Assembly: GCF_024330105.1 (NCBI RefSeq)
Contig: NZ_JANDHW010000002.1
Coordinates: 248,001 to 312,000, forward strand
Origin: Coprobacter tertius
GTDB taxonomy: Bacteria; Bacteroidota; Bacteroidia; Bacteroidales; Coprobacteraceae
DNA length: 64,000 bases
Reading direction: 5' to 3'
The position numbers and the translations under genes were made by a program. Shown here in pieces: positions 17,664 through 26,990 of the stretch (positions are counted from its first letter, which is position 1; the number at the start of each line of letters is the position of its first letter). The notes beneath the pieces are model-generated. The model did no database searches and was not told where the DNA came from. It saw only the letters and a list, made by a program, of their open reading frames with translations.

Positions 17664-18329
17664 TTATTTGAGACGTGCTATTTGTGTCAGATTTCCTGTT
17701 GTTTTGTCATCGAGCGAGACCATAATTTCTGCATCGAGAGGCAGGAAAACGTCTACCCGGGAACCGAATTTAATAAAACCCATATGTTCGTCGATATGGC
17801 ATTCATCACCCGGTTCGGCGTAAGTGACGATACGTCTGGCCATCGCACCTGCGATTTGGCGTGTAAGTATTTCCTGTCCGTTTTCCGCTTTTATAATTAT
17901 GGTCGAACGTTCGTTTTCGGTACTCGATTTAGGAAGGTAAGCCGCCATGAAACGCCCTGGTTGATGACTTACGTGTAGTACCTTGCCGTTGACAGGAAAC
18001 CAGTTGGCATGTACATTGAATATTGTCATGAAAATAGAAATTTGTATTCGCTTTTCATGGAAATATTCGTTCTCGATAACTTCCTCAACTGCTACGATCG
18101 TACCATCTGCAGGTGCTACCACAACGTTATGTGTATCGCCTTTGAAATGACGTTTTGGTGAACGGAAAAAATTTAGTACCAGCAGATAAAAAACGACAGA
18201 TACCGTTAGTAATCCGACCGAGAAATAGTGATTATAAAAGAAAACGTATATCAAGCCGTTGATAACGGCGAGTAATAATATTAAAATAAGAAGAATATTT
18301 CTACCTTCCTGATGTATCTTCATTCTCAT
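17664..18329 (-). CDS. psd: Phosphatidylserine decarboxylase proenzyme
   Basis: Converts phosphatidylserine to phosphatidylethanolamine. 221 residues, the short PSD-A type: N-terminal membrane segments (about 12-53), the conserved VVAPADGTI region, and the self-cleavage site FGSRVD with Gly189-Ser190, where the serine becomes the pyruvoyl group. A second in-frame ATG two codons downstream is equally possible as start. A TTG-N20-TACATTTG promoter lies at 18358-18388. Confidence 0.95.
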   Translation of the reverse strand: MRMKIHQEGRNILLILILLLAVINGLIYVFFYNHYFSVGLLTVSVVFYLLVLNFFRSPKRHFKGDTHNVVVAPADGTIVAVEEVIENEYFHEKRIQISIFMTIFNVHANWFPVNGKVLHVSHQPGRFMAAYLPKSSTENERSTIIIKAENGQEILTRQIAGAMARRIVTYAEPGDECHIDEHMGFIKFGSRVDVFLPLDAEIMVSLDDKTTGNLTQIARLK

Positions 18330-18357
18330 TGTCGAGTCATAAAATATTAATAACAGG

Positions 18358-18388
18358 CAAATGTAATTGTATTTTGCAGAATAGCCAA
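18358..18388 (-). promoter_or_regulatory. Promoter of psd-pssA
   Basis: The minus strand has TTG (18386-18388), 20 bases, then TACATTTG (18358-18365), about 29 bases before the psd start. Confidence 0.55.
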
Positions 18389-18484
18389 GTATATTATTAT
18401 TTTTCTTAACATTTAAACAATGGTCTCACTCTTTTTCCCTATACGTTTTTGAAGCAAAAGTTCTGTTTTCATTTAACTTATGAT

Positions 18485-18492
18485 TATATTTG
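18485..18492 (+). promoter_or_regulatory. -7 element for the pseudouridine synthase gene
   Basis: TATATTTG, 38 bases before the ATG at 18530. Because it lies inside the longest open frame, which extends back to a TTG at 18449, it argues that the ATG at 18530 is the true start. Confidence 0.5.
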
Positions 18493-18529
18493 CAGGTTTT
18501 TAAACAGTAATATTGCAAATATCAGTTAT

Positions 18530-19444
18530 ATGCGGCAACCTCATAAACATAAAACAAGGGGCGAAAAAAAGAATAATGCTTTAAAAGAGTATAAGGTAGA
18601 AGAAGACGGTACTCTACTTGCTTATCTGTATGGTTTATTGTGTGATAAGAGTAAAACGACTGTAAAATCGTACTTATCGCATCGTCAGGTAGCGGTAAAT
18701 GATACCCCGATAACGCAATTCGATTTTCCTGTTCATAAGGGAGATATAGTGGTTGTAAATTTTGAAAAGGGATTTAGTGAATTTAAGCATCCTCGTTTGA
18801 GAATTGTTTATGAAGATCAGTTTCTGATTGTGATCGATAAAGGTTATGGTTTGTTATCGATGTCGACCGATCGAATAAAAACAAAAACGGCTTATCGCAT
18901 TATTAGCGATTATTTAAAAGAAAACGATCCCGGAGCCCGGCTTTTTATCTTACATCGTCTCGATCGGGATACATCTGGATTGATGATGTTTGCAAAAAAT
19001 AAAGAGATACAAGAACAAATGCAGAAGGCCTGGAATGATATGGTTATCGATCGTCGGTATGTCGCTGTCGTAGAGGGTATCCCTGAACCCGGGGAAGGGC
19101 AGGTATCTTCTTGGTTGAAAGAAAATGCGGCTTTCGAAGTTTATTCTTCTGATGATAAAGAAGGAGGAGAGTATGCTCTTACCCGTTATAAGGTTCTTCA
19201 AAATAATAAAAATTTCGCTTTAGTAGAATTACAGTTAGCAACCGGGCGTAAAAACCAGATTCGCGTGCATATGAAAGATATCGGGCATAGTATTATCGGG
19301 GATAAAAAATATGGATCGAAATGTAATCCTATCAGACGGCTGGCTTTGCACGCTTCTCGATTGCGATTTGTGCATCCGATTACACGGCGGGATATGTTTT
19401 TTGAAACTCCTGTACCTCGTGACTTCCGTTTTATCGTAAAATAA
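18530..19444 (+). CDS. RluA-family RNA pseudouridine synthase
   Basis: Isomerises uridine to pseudouridine in rRNA or tRNA. 304 residues from the ATG at 18530. An S4-like RNA-binding region (about 20-80, TTVKSYLSHRQVAVND) is followed by the catalytic RluA domain with HRLDRDTSGLMMFAK (catalytic Asp) and GRKNQIRVHM. Which nucleotide is modified (RluC- or RluD-like) cannot be told. The plus-strand neighbour pheT starts 159 bases later with its own -7 element. Confidence 0.92.
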   Translation: MRQPHKHKTRGEKKNNALKEYKVEEDGTLLAYLYGLLCDKSKTTVKSYLSHRQVAVNDTPITQFDFPVHKGDIVVVNFEKGFSEFKHPRLRIVYEDQFLIVIDKGYGLLSMSTDRIKTKTAYRIISDYLKENDPGARLFILHRLDRDTSGLMMFAKNKEIQEQMQKAWNDMVIDRRYVAVVEGIPEPGEGQVSSWLKENAAFEVYSSDDKEGGEYALTRYKVLQNNKNFALVELQLATGRKNQIRVHMKDIGHSIIGDKKYGSKCNPIRRLALHASRLRFVHPITRRDMFFETPVPRDFRFIVK

Positions 19445-19503
19445 ATAAACGGCGTAATACTTATTTTCGGTTGCCGGTTGGCAGAAAAAAAGAATAATCT
19501 TAT

Positions 19504-19511
19504 TAAATTTG
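19504..19511 (+). promoter_or_regulatory. -7 element for pheT
   Basis: TAAATTTG, 92 bases before the pheT ATG at 19603. No -33 TTTG sits at ideal spacing; a TTG lies at 19478-19480. Confidence 0.4.
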
Positions 19512-19602
19512 CACACCCGAAAGTGCATATAAAAATAATTGAGTGCGGTGGCAGGAACACTATAAAAACGATAGTTGCCGCATACAGCAAAAATATACAG
19601 AT

Positions 19603-22068
19603 ATGAATATTTCATACAATTGGCTGAAAGATTACCTGAACCTTTCGTTGACTCCCGAGCAGGTTTCGGCAGCTTTAACTTCTATCGGCCTCGAAACTGG
19701 AGGTATAGAGGAAGTGCAAATGATAAAAGGAGGACTCGAGGGCATCGTTATCGGAAAAGTGCTGACTTGTGTCGATCATCCTAATTCTGATCATTTACAT
19801 ATAACGACAGTCGATTTGGGATCGGGAGAGCCGGTTCAAATTGTGTGTGGCGCTCCCAATGTCGCCGCAGGACAGCATGTTGTCGTAGCAACAGTGGGAA
19901 CTACTTTATATGACGGTGATCAGAGTTTTACTATAAAAAAATCGAAAATAAGAGGAGAGGAATCTTTCGGCATGATTTGTGCCGAAGACGAGATCGGGAT
20001 AGGAGAGAGTCATGACGGTATAATCGTATTACCCGAAACTGCCGTTCCCGGAACACCTGCAAAAGATTATTATAATGTGGGGAGCGACTATGTTCTCGAG
20101 GTAGATATTACGCCGAATCGTATCGATGCGGCATCTCATTATGGTGTCGCTCGTGATCTGGCTGCATACCTGATTCAAAACGGAATGGAACCGGGATTGA
20201 AGAAAGCTTCGGTTGATACCTTTTCCATTGATGATATTGCCGGTGATGCTGTTTCGGTTTCAGTAGAGAATGCCGAAGCTTGTCCTCGATATTGCGGGTT
20301 GACAATACGTAATGTAAAAGTGGCTGAAAGTCCCGAATGGCTGCAAAAGAGATTGACTGCTATCGGTCTCAGACCAATTAATAATATTGTAGATATTACT
20401 AATTATGTATTGCATGAAACTGGGCAACCGATGCATTGTTTCGATCTGAAACAAATTAAAGGAGGAAAGGTAATCGTAAAAACGTTACCCGAAGGAACAA
20501 AATTTATTACTCTCGATGAGGTTGAACGTACACTTTCTGAGCGTGACTTGATGATCTGCAACAAAGAAGAAGGGATGTGTATTGCAGGAGTTTTTGGCGG
20601 TCTGAAATCTGGTGTAACGGAAGAAACAACCGATATATTCCTCGAATCGGCTTATTTTAATCCTGTTTGGGTGCGTAAAACAGCTCGTCGTCATGGGCTG
20701 AATACCGATTCTTCGTTTCGTTACGAGCGCGGAGCCGATCCTAATAATGCGGTTTATGCCCTGAAACGTGCTGCTCTGTTAGTAAAAGAGTTGGCCGGAG
20801 GAATTATTACCGGTGATATAATTGATATTTATCCGTCGCCGATAAACAATTTTACGGTAGAACTCGATTTTGAAAAACTCAATAATCTGATCGGAAAGAC
20901 GATACCTCGTGATACGGTAAAGAATATTCTGAAAAGTCTCGAAATAGAAATACTCGATGAAAAAGATTCATTGCTTACATTAAGCGTTCCTACTTACAGA
21001 GTAGATGTACAGCGGGACGTTGATGTTATAGAGGATGTCTTGCGTATTTACGGTTACAATAACATAGAGTTTAACGATTCGGTACATTCTAATCTTTCTT
21101 ATAAAACAAAAACCGATACGAGTCATCAGTTACAACAGCTTGTTTCAGAACAGTTAACCGGTTGCGGATTTAATGAGATTATGAATAATTCGCTGACTAA
21201 AAGTGCTTATTACAGCGAGTTGAAAACTTATCCTGAGGAACATTGCGTAAGGCTTCTCAACCCATTAAGCAATGATTTGAACGTGATGCGGCAGACTTTA
21301 TTGTTTGGTGGGCTCGAAAGCATTGCATACAACGCCAATCGCCGGCGCGGTGATCTGAAAATGTATGAGTTCGGAAATGTATATTATTTCGATCCCCGGG
21401 CCGATTCGCAGAAAGGTGTGTTGGCTCCTTATTCTGAAGAACAGCATCTCGGAATGTGGGTAACAGGCAATCGTGTATGCGGTAGTTGGGTACATCCGGA
21501 TGAGAAATCTACTGTTTTTGAATTAAAAGCTTATGTACTGAATATTTTTACCCGATTGGGTATAAATTTCGCACGGATACAGTTTTCTCAAACTTCTGAC
21601 GATATGTTCTCGGCTGTACTTTCGATCACTACTCGCGAAGGTAAAAAGTTAGCTGTATTGGGTGTGGTTTCTAAGAAGATACTGAAAACATTCGATATCG
21701 ATACCGAAGTTTATTTTGCCGAATTAAACTGGACATTGTTAATGAAGGAAGCATCGAAAAATAAAGTAACTTATCATGATATTTCGAAGTTCCCGCCTGT
21801 GAAACGTGATTTGGCTCTTTTACTCGATGCCGGTATATCTTTTGCTGAAGTTGAAAAGATTGCGTATGAAACGGAACGTAAGTTGTTGAAAGAGGTTTAT
21901 CTTTTCGATGTATATGAAGGAAAAAATCTTGAAGCCGGGAAAAAATCGTATGCCGTATCTTTTATTTTGCAGGATGAGACTAAGACTCTGAACGATAAAC
22001 AAATCGAGTCTATTATGAACCGGATTATCGGAAACCTGCAACAAAAGTTAAATGCAAAACTCAGATAA
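19603..22068 (+). CDS. pheT: Phenylalanyl-tRNA synthetase beta subunit
   Basis: Large subunit of the (alpha-beta)2 enzyme charging tRNA-Phe. 821 residues from the ATG at 19603, where family homology begins (MNISYNWLKDYLNL). Domains in order: an N-terminal tRNA-binding fold (about 40-150), B3/B4 editing domain (about 215-400), B5 (about 405-475), the synthetase-like core, and a C-terminal anticodon-binding FDX-ACB domain (DISKFPPVKRDLALLLD, about 725-820). pheS is not adjacent. yebC follows 38 bases later. Confidence 0.97.
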   Translation: MNISYNWLKDYLNLSLTPEQVSAALTSIGLETGGIEEVQMIKGGLEGIVIGKVLTCVDHPNSDHLHITTVDLGSGEPVQIVCGAPNVAAGQHVVVATVGTTLYDGDQSFTIKKSKIRGEESFGMICAEDEIGIGESHDGIIVLPETAVPGTPAKDYYNVGSDYVLEVDITPNRIDAASHYGVARDLAAYLIQNGMEPGLKKASVDTFSIDDIAGDAVSVSVENAEACPRYCGLTIRNVKVAESPEWLQKRLTAIGLRPINNIVDITNYVLHETGQPMHCFDLKQIKGGKVIVKTLPEGTKFITLDEVERTLSERDLMICNKEEGMCIAGVFGGLKSGVTEETTDIFLESAYFNPVWVRKTARRHGLNTDSSFRYERGADPNNAVYALKRAALLVKELAGGIITGDIIDIYPSPINNFTVELDFEKLNNLIGKTIPRDTVKNILKSLEIEILDEKDSLLTLSVPTYRVDVQRDVDVIEDVLRIYGYNNIEFNDSVHSNLSYKTKTDTSHQLQQLVSEQLTGCGFNEIMNNSLTKSAYYSELKTYPEEHCVRLLNPLSNDLNVMRQTLLFGGLESIAYNANRRRGDLKMYEFGNVYYFDPRADSQKGVLAPYSEEQHLGMWVTGNRVCGSWVHPDEKSTVFELKAYVLNIFTRLGINFARIQFSQTSDDMFSAVLSITTREGKKLAVLGVVSKKILKTFDIDTEVYFAELNWTLLMKEASKNKVTYHDISKFPPVKRDLALLLDAGISFAEVEKIAYETERKLLKEVYLFDVYEGKNLEAGKKSYAVSFILQDETKTLNDKQIESIMNRIIGNLQQKLNAKLR

Positions 22069-22105
22069 TTGTTTTAATAATATAATACAGAAAAGATAAA
22101 GTACA

Positions 22106-22834
22106 ATGGGAAGAGCGTTTGAATACCGTAAAGCCAGAAAATTAAAACGTTGGGGGAATATGGCCCGAACGTTTACCAAATTAGGTAAGGAGATTTCTAT
22201 AGCTGTAAAAGCCAGTGGTCCCGATCCCGATGCAAATCCCCGTTTACGTGTTCTGATGCAGAACGCTAAGGCTGCAAATATGCCTAAGGAGAATGTTGAG
22301 AGGGCGATAAAAAAAGCGATATCGAAAGACGAAGGCGATTATAAAGAAGTGGTATATGAGGGATATGGCCCTTATGGGATTGCTATTGTGGTAGAAACAG
22401 CTACCGATAATACTACGCGTACTGTAGCAAATGTGCGCAGTTATTTTAATAAATTCGGAGGATCGTTGGGAACAAGCGGAAGTTTATCATTCTTGTTCGA
22501 TCACAAGAGTGTATTTAAGATAAAAGCTAAAGAAGGGGTATCTTTGGAAGATTTAGAACTCGAACTGATCGATTTCGGTGTGGATGAAGTGGAAGCCGAA
22601 GGAGAGGAAATCGTATTGTACGGTGAGTTCGAATCGTTTAATAATATACAGAAATATCTTGAAGATAACGGTTTTGAGATTCTTAGCGCCGAATTTGAAC
22701 GTATACCGAATGATGTAAAAGAGGTGACCGAAGAGCAGCGCACTCAAATAGAAAAATTGCTCGAGAAATTTGAAGATGATGAAGATGTACAAAATGTTTT
22801 CCATAATATGAAAGAAAACGAGGAGGAAGAGTAA
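22106..22834 (+). CDS. YebC/PmpR-family protein (TACO1 homologue)
   Basis: 242 residues spanning the whole YebC fold. The N-terminus MGRAFEYRKARKLKRWGNMA differs from the common MAGHSKW form but is typical of Bacteroidota members; GGSLGTSGSLSFLF and YGPYGIAIVVE are family motifs. Members are described as DNA-binding regulators and, more recently, as translation factors relieving ribosome stalling, and the sequence cannot distinguish these. It is in the pheT transcription unit and ends at the hairpin at 22859-22892. Confidence 0.9.
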   Translation: MGRAFEYRKARKLKRWGNMARTFTKLGKEISIAVKASGPDPDANPRLRVLMQNAKAANMPKENVERAIKKAISKDEGDYKEVVYEGYGPYGIAIVVETATDNTTRTVANVRSYFNKFGGSLGTSGSLSFLFDHKSVFKIKAKEGVSLEDLELELIDFGVDEVEAEGEEIVLYGEFESFNNIQKYLEDNGFEILSAEFERIPNDVKEVTEEQRTQIEKLLEKFEDDEDVQNVFHNMKENEEEE

Positions 22835-22858
22835 TTACTTTGTACAGAAAAATATGTG

Positions 22859-22899
22859 AACAGGAAATCGCTAAAAAAGTGATTTCCTGTTTTTTTTCT
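22859..22899 (+). terminator. Intrinsic terminator after yebC
   Basis: The 14-bp stem AACAGGAAATCGCT/AGTGATTTCCTGTT (one G-U) is followed by a run of eight T. Confidence 0.88.
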
Positions 22900-22919
22900 G
22901 AAATAAATATAACTTGACT

Positions 22920-23157
22920 ATGAAGACGATATATTATACGGAAGCTACGTGTAGTTAACAGATAGAAATGGAGATGGAAGATGATATAGTGAAAAAAGTA
23001 AAATTCACCGGTGGGTGTAATAGTAATTTACGGGGAATTAACCGTTTGTTTATCGGAATGAAGGTTTTCGGAAATAATCAGTCGGCTCGAAGATGTACGA
23101 TGCGGTAGTCGTCATACTTCGTGTCCGGACCAGTTGTGTAAAGCTTTATGCAAATAA
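22920..23157 (+). pseudogene. Broken TSCPD-domain gene (TIGR03905-like)
   Basis: The first frame from the ATG at 22920 reads MKTIYYTEATCS, then an in-frame TAA, then QIEMEMEDDIVKKVKFTGG and CNSNLRGINRL, and ends in noise. Shifting by one base after a TTTT run near 23061 restores EIISRLEDVRCGSRHTSCPD and QLCKALCK to the stop at 23157. Together these give the roughly 80-residue TSCPD domain seen in many anaerobes, with one nonsense codon and one single-base insertion. The cysteine pattern is otherwise complete, so decay looks recent. The domain's biochemical role is poorly known. Confidence 0.85.
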
Positions 23158-23275
23158 AAATAAATATTTTTTAACTGCTTGTAAATAAGAATTTATATAA
23201 TAACTACCTGTTCTTTATTATGCTTGTTTAATAAATATCAAAAATATTTTAGAGGGTCGATTTTGTTATACGGAT

Positions 23276-23785
23276 ATGAAAACAAAAGAGAAATATCCGT
23301 ACAAGGCCTTGTACAAGGTTGTGAGTCGAATTCAAAATCGGCCCGACGAATATGAATACCAGTATTATATCATTATTATGCTGATGTTGCGATATTTTCA
23401 TCAGGTATTTAACGGTCGGGTAATTCTTGTGCGCGGAGGAAATCCTCCAGCCGATTTATATTATAAGACAACTGAAGAACAGTTGAGTATTTATACTTTT
23501 TATCTTATTTGCGAAAAGTGTAGATGGAGTTATATTCGAGATAATCGAAAAGAAGGACGGTTATCCGAAATATTATATAATTGTATTGGTGAAATGAAGA
23601 ATTACTTTGTTCACCTTGAAGATATTTTTTCGTTATTGGAGGATGCCCCCCAACTGGATGACGCACATCTCGGTTATATGGTAGGCTTGATAGACCGGAT
23701 CGATTTCTATGTAGATGGTAAGCCGGATAAAGAATGTCTTGCCGATTTATTGAATTATGTCTTGTTTTTGTTTTCTACGAGATAA
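23276..23785 (+). CDS. Hypothetical protein, unknown function
   Basis: 169 residues, basic at the N-terminus (MKTKEKYPYKALYKVV), rich in tyrosine and predicted mostly helical, with no signal peptide. Two cysteines sit close together in ICEKCRW near residue 80. I recognise no family. It stands alone downstream of the broken TSCPD gene and ends at a good terminator hairpin, which supports it being a real transcribed unit. Confidence 0.5.
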   Translation: MKTKEKYPYKALYKVVSRIQNRPDEYEYQYYIIIMLMLRYFHQVFNGRVILVRGGNPPADLYYKTTEEQLSIYTFYLICEKCRWSYIRDNRKEGRLSEILYNCIGEMKNYFVHLEDIFSLLEDAPQLDDAHLGYMVGLIDRIDFYVDGKPDKECLADLLNYVLFLFSTR

Positions 23786-23831
23786 CTTATAAATAGTTTT
23801 GATTGTATAAATAAGACGGTGGAGATAACGT

Positions 23832-23889
23832 AAAATCACGAACGGTAAACTGTGTTTCGAATCAACGCAATTTGCCGTTCGTGATTTTT
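23832..23889. terminator. Terminator between the hypothetical gene and the sigma factor gene
   Basis: An 18-base inverted repeat (AAAATCACGAACGG and following, with one G-U) with about 20 bases of loop and T/A tracts on both sides. It can end the plus-strand gene and possibly the minus-strand sigma gene. Confidence 0.7.
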
Positions 23890-24015
23890 CTATTTTTCAG
23901 ATACTTTTTTATCTAAAATTATTCTTTGGTGCAATTTATGAAAATTATTTTGATACGTAATTTCCGGAAAGATGTTCAGGTTAATTCCTTTCGGGATTAA
24001 TAACCGGTATGGGAA

Positions 24016-24519
24016 TTATTTATAATCTTTCAACATTTCCTGTAACCGTTGTCGTGCAAAGAAGATCCTACTTTTTACTGTTCCCAAGGGCAGACTCATT
24101 TTGTCGGCGATCTCGTGATATTTAAATCCTGCTACATGCATCGAGAACGGGACTTTATATTCATCGGAAAAACTGTTGATGGCCTTGGTAATCTCTTTTA
24201 CTGTAAAAGAACCTTCAGGGGTATTAAATCCCGATTCTTGTGGCAGATTCAGATGATATAGGTCTTCAGTCTGGTCTACTACCGTTTGATTTCGTACAAT
24301 ACGACGATAATTATTGATGAAGATATTACGCATAATCGTAAATACCCATCCTTTAAAATTAATGTTGTCAATGTACTTTTCTTCGTTATCGAGAGCCTTA
24401 AGCGTCGTATCCTGTAAGAGATCTTTCGCTTCCTCTCGGTCGGAAGTCAGCATGTAAGCAAAGTTTAAAAGATTGTCTTGCAACCCGAGCAATCGCTGTT
24501 GGAATTTGTCTGAATTCAT
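24016..24519 (-). CDS. ECF-type RNA polymerase sigma factor, EcfO-like
   Basis: 167 residues. Sigma region 2 (about 10-80; FAYMLTSDREEAKDLLQDT and GWVFTIMRNIFINNYRR) is followed by region 4 (about 105-160; KYHEIADKMSLPLGTVKSRI), with no extra domains. It resembles the single-copy Bacteroidales ECF factor linked to oxygen response (EcfO of B. fragilis), but that match is from memory. No anti-sigma gene is adjacent, unlike FecR-paired sigma factors. A consensus promoter lies at 24577-24607. Confidence 0.88.
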   Translation of the reverse strand: MNSDKFQQRLLGLQDNLLNFAYMLTSDREEAKDLLQDTTLKALDNEEKYIDNINFKGWVFTIMRNIFINNYRRIVRNQTVVDQTEDLYHLNLPQESGFNTPEGSFTVKEITKAINSFSDEYKVPFSMHVAGFKYHEIADKMSLPLGTVKSRIFFARQRLQEMLKDYK

Positions 24520-24576
24520 AGTTACAAAAATTAAAATTGTTAGACGTTATTAATCCTTTTTGCTACTGCTCATATA

Positions 24577-24607
24577 CAAAGCTAATTAGATAACAGGTAA
24601 ATACAAA
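24577..24607 (-). promoter_or_regulatory. Promoter of the ECF sigma gene
   Basis: The minus strand has TTTG (24604-24607), exactly 19 bases, then TAGCTTTG (24577-24584): a full match to the primary-sigma consensus. Transcription would start about 50 bases before the ATG. The remaining 200 bases to nfeD hold no gene I can support. Confidence 0.7.
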
Positions 24608-24808
24608 ATATATTTCATGAAAATATGTTATTTAACAGTGTTTAAAAACATAATTATGAAACATATTATTATGTAAATATGAAAAGTCGGAAGTAACATA
24701 ATGTGATTTTTTAGTCGATTACCGATTGAAAAAATGTTTTTACCTGTGTGATGCACTGTTTTTCATGGAAAAAATATAACTTCGTATATTCTTAATAACG
24801 GATAATAC

Positions 24809-26197
24809 ATGAAAAGGTTCCCATTTTTGTTCATATTTTTTTTATATTCAGTTGTTTTCGGTACGAATGCGGCAGAAAAACCTTTAATTTATAAAATCGA
24901 TATCAAAAAGGAGATAGGAAGTACCACTTGGCGATATATGCAAAAAGGGAACGACGAGGCGGTGAAACACGGTGCAGATGCAATATTGTTGCATCTGAAT
25001 ACTTATGGCGGAACTGTAGTGCATGCCGACTCGATACGAACATTGATACTGAACAGTAAAATCCCCGTATATGCGTTTATCGATAACAATGCAGCTTCGG
25101 CAGGAGCTCTCATCGCGATCGCTTGCGACAGTATTTATATGCGTCCTGGTGCAAATATCGGGGCTGTGACGGTTGTAAATGAAACAGGAGCAGCTATGCC
25201 GGATAAATATCAGTCGTATATGAGGGCTACGATACGTTCGACAGCAGAAGCTCATGGCGCAGATACTACGATTACTTCAAAAGGTGATACGGTCATTCAT
25301 TGGAGACGAGACCCTCGCATTGCAGAAGCTATGGTAGATGAACGGGTAGTTATTCCGAATGTGGTAGATTCTGGTAAAGTTTTAACGCTTACAGCTCAGG
25401 AAGCTGTTAAACTGGGATATTGCGAGGGTATTGTAAATAGTGTAGATGAAATCGCCACAAAGCATCTCGGATATAAAGATTATCGTATCGAGCAGTATAA
25501 GCCGTCTGTATATGATGAGATTGCCGGCTTTCTCAGTAATCCGGCCCTTCAGGCGATATTAATAATGATTATTATCGGCGGTATTTATTTCGAACTTCAG
25601 TCTCCTGGATTGGGATTTCCTTCGGCAGCTGCTATTATTGCCGCTATTTTATATTTCGCACCTTTGTATATGAGCGGAATGGCGGAAAGTTGGGAAATAT
25701 TGATTTTTGTCGCGGGAATTATTTTACTTGTTCTCGAGTTGCTTGTGATACCCGGTTTTGGAGTGGCAGGTATCCTTGGCAGTATTTTTATATTTACCGG
25801 GTTGATACTTGCTTTAGTAAATAATGTGAATTTCGATTTTTCTCCAGTGGCTTCTCAGGATATCAGCCGTAGTATACTTACTGTTGTATCGGGTATTATT
25901 TGTGGTTTTGCATTAACTTTATATTTAGCACATAAGATCGGTTCGAAAGGTATATTTCGCCGACTGGCTCTTCAGTCATCGCAAGAAGTGAAAGAAGGTT
26001 ATATAGGAGTTCCCGAACGGTTATTCGAAATGGTAGGGAAAGAGGGTGTCGCTGCTACGATATTGAGACCTGCCGGTAAAGTTACAATCGGAGATGACGA
26101 CTATGATGCGGTGGCTCTGTATGGATATATTGAAAGGGGTGAACCGGTAAAAGTCGTAAAAACTGAGAACAGTCAGTTATATGTGGTTAAAAAGTAG
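24809..26197 (+). CDS. NfeD-family membrane-bound serine protease (ClpP-like plus NfeD)
   Basis: 462 residues: a signal peptide (about 1-21), a ClpP-like domain (about 25-230) with catalytic-serine context NNAASAGALIAIACD, four to five membrane segments (about 250-390), and a C-terminal NfeD/OB-fold domain (about 400-462). This is the long NfeD1b type that cleaves stomatin-like partners. No stomatin gene is adjacent. kdsB starts 19 bases later, so the two are likely cotranscribed, though no functional link is obvious. Confidence 0.9.
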   Translation: MKRFPFLFIFFLYSVVFGTNAAEKPLIYKIDIKKEIGSTTWRYMQKGNDEAVKHGADAILLHLNTYGGTVVHADSIRTLILNSKIPVYAFIDNNAASAGALIAIACDSIYMRPGANIGAVTVVNETGAAMPDKYQSYMRATIRSTAEAHGADTTITSKGDTVIHWRRDPRIAEAMVDERVVIPNVVDSGKVLTLTAQEAVKLGYCEGIVNSVDEIATKHLGYKDYRIEQYKPSVYDEIAGFLSNPALQAILIMIIIGGIYFELQSPGLGFPSAAAIIAAILYFAPLYMSGMAESWEILIFVAGIILLVLELLVIPGFGVAGILGSIFIFTGLILALVNNVNFDFSPVASQDISRSILTVVSGIICGFALTLYLAHKIGSKGIFRRLALQSSQEVKEGYIGVPERLFEMVGKEGVAATILRPAGKVTIGDDDYDAVALYGYIERGEPVKVVKTENSQLYVVKK

Positions 26198-26216
26198 ATT
26201 ATAGTAAGATAAAGAA

Positions 26217-26984
26217 ATGAACGATATCCATAATTTTATAGGAATTATACCGGCTCGTTACGCTTCATCCCGTTTCCCGGGAAAACCTTTGGTTGATATG
26301 CGAGGGAAAAGTATGATACAACGGGTATATGAGCAGGCTGCGAGTGTACTCGAGAGTGTATTTGTAGCTACCGATGATGTACGTATATACGAAGCTGTTA
26401 TCGCATTCGGAGGACAGGCTGTTATGACTTCTGAAATGCATAAGAGTGGTACCGATCGTTGCCGCGAAGCATGGCATAAAATAGGAAAAGGACGAGATGT
26501 AGTTATTAATATACAGGGCGACGAGCCGTTTATTAAACCGGAACAAATTCGCGATATCATGGCCTGTTTTGAAGATCGGGAGACTCAGATCGCAACATTG
26601 GTACGGCCGTTTACTCCTGAGGACGGAATTGAGGCTCTTGAAAATCCTAATTCCCCGAAAGTTGTATTGAATGATCGTAATGAAGCCTTGTATTTTAGTC
26701 GTTCGGTTATACCTTATCTGAGAAATATACCTCGGGAGGAGTGGCTCGGTTCACATATTTTTTATAAACATATCGGGATGTATGCGTATAGGGCTTCTGT
26801 GTTAAATGAGATTACGTCATTACCGCAATCTTCGCTCGAAATTGCCGAATCGCTCGAACAATTACGTTGGTTACAGAGTGGTTATCGTATAAAAGTCGGA
26901 GTTACGACTCAGGAAACGATCGGCATAGATACTCCCGAAGATTTGCAGAAGGCTTTGTTATTTTTAGACAGTATCTCAAAATAA
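26217..26984 (+). CDS. kdsB: 3-deoxy-manno-octulosonate cytidylyltransferase
   Basis: Activates Kdo to CMP-Kdo for lipid A inner-core assembly. 255 residues with the nucleotidyltransferase start [16 protein letters not shown], the NIQGDEPF motif and the C-terminal GIDTPEDL typical of KdsB. It is the second gene of a tight plus-strand run, 19 bases after nfeD and 6 before the M16 gene. Confidence 0.96.
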   Translation: MNDIHNFIGIIPARYASSRFPGKPLVDMRGKSMIQRVYEQAASVLESVFVATDDVRIYEAVIAFGGQAVMTSEMHKSGTDRCREAWHKIGKGRDVVINIQGDEPFIKPEQIRDIMACFEDRETQIATLVRPFTPEDGIEALENPNSPKVVLNDRNEALYFSRSVIPYLRNIPREEWLGSHIFYKHIGMYAYRASVLNEITSLPQSSLEIAESLEQLRWLQSGYRIKVGVTTQETIGIDTPEDLQKALLFLDSISK

Positions 26985-26990
26985 TCAGTT

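Noticed and set aside
22920-23157. Programmed recoding (stop read-through plus frameshift) of the TSCPD gene
   Set aside because: The stop is TAA, no slippery heptamer or stimulatory hairpin is evident, and two independent recoding events would be needed.
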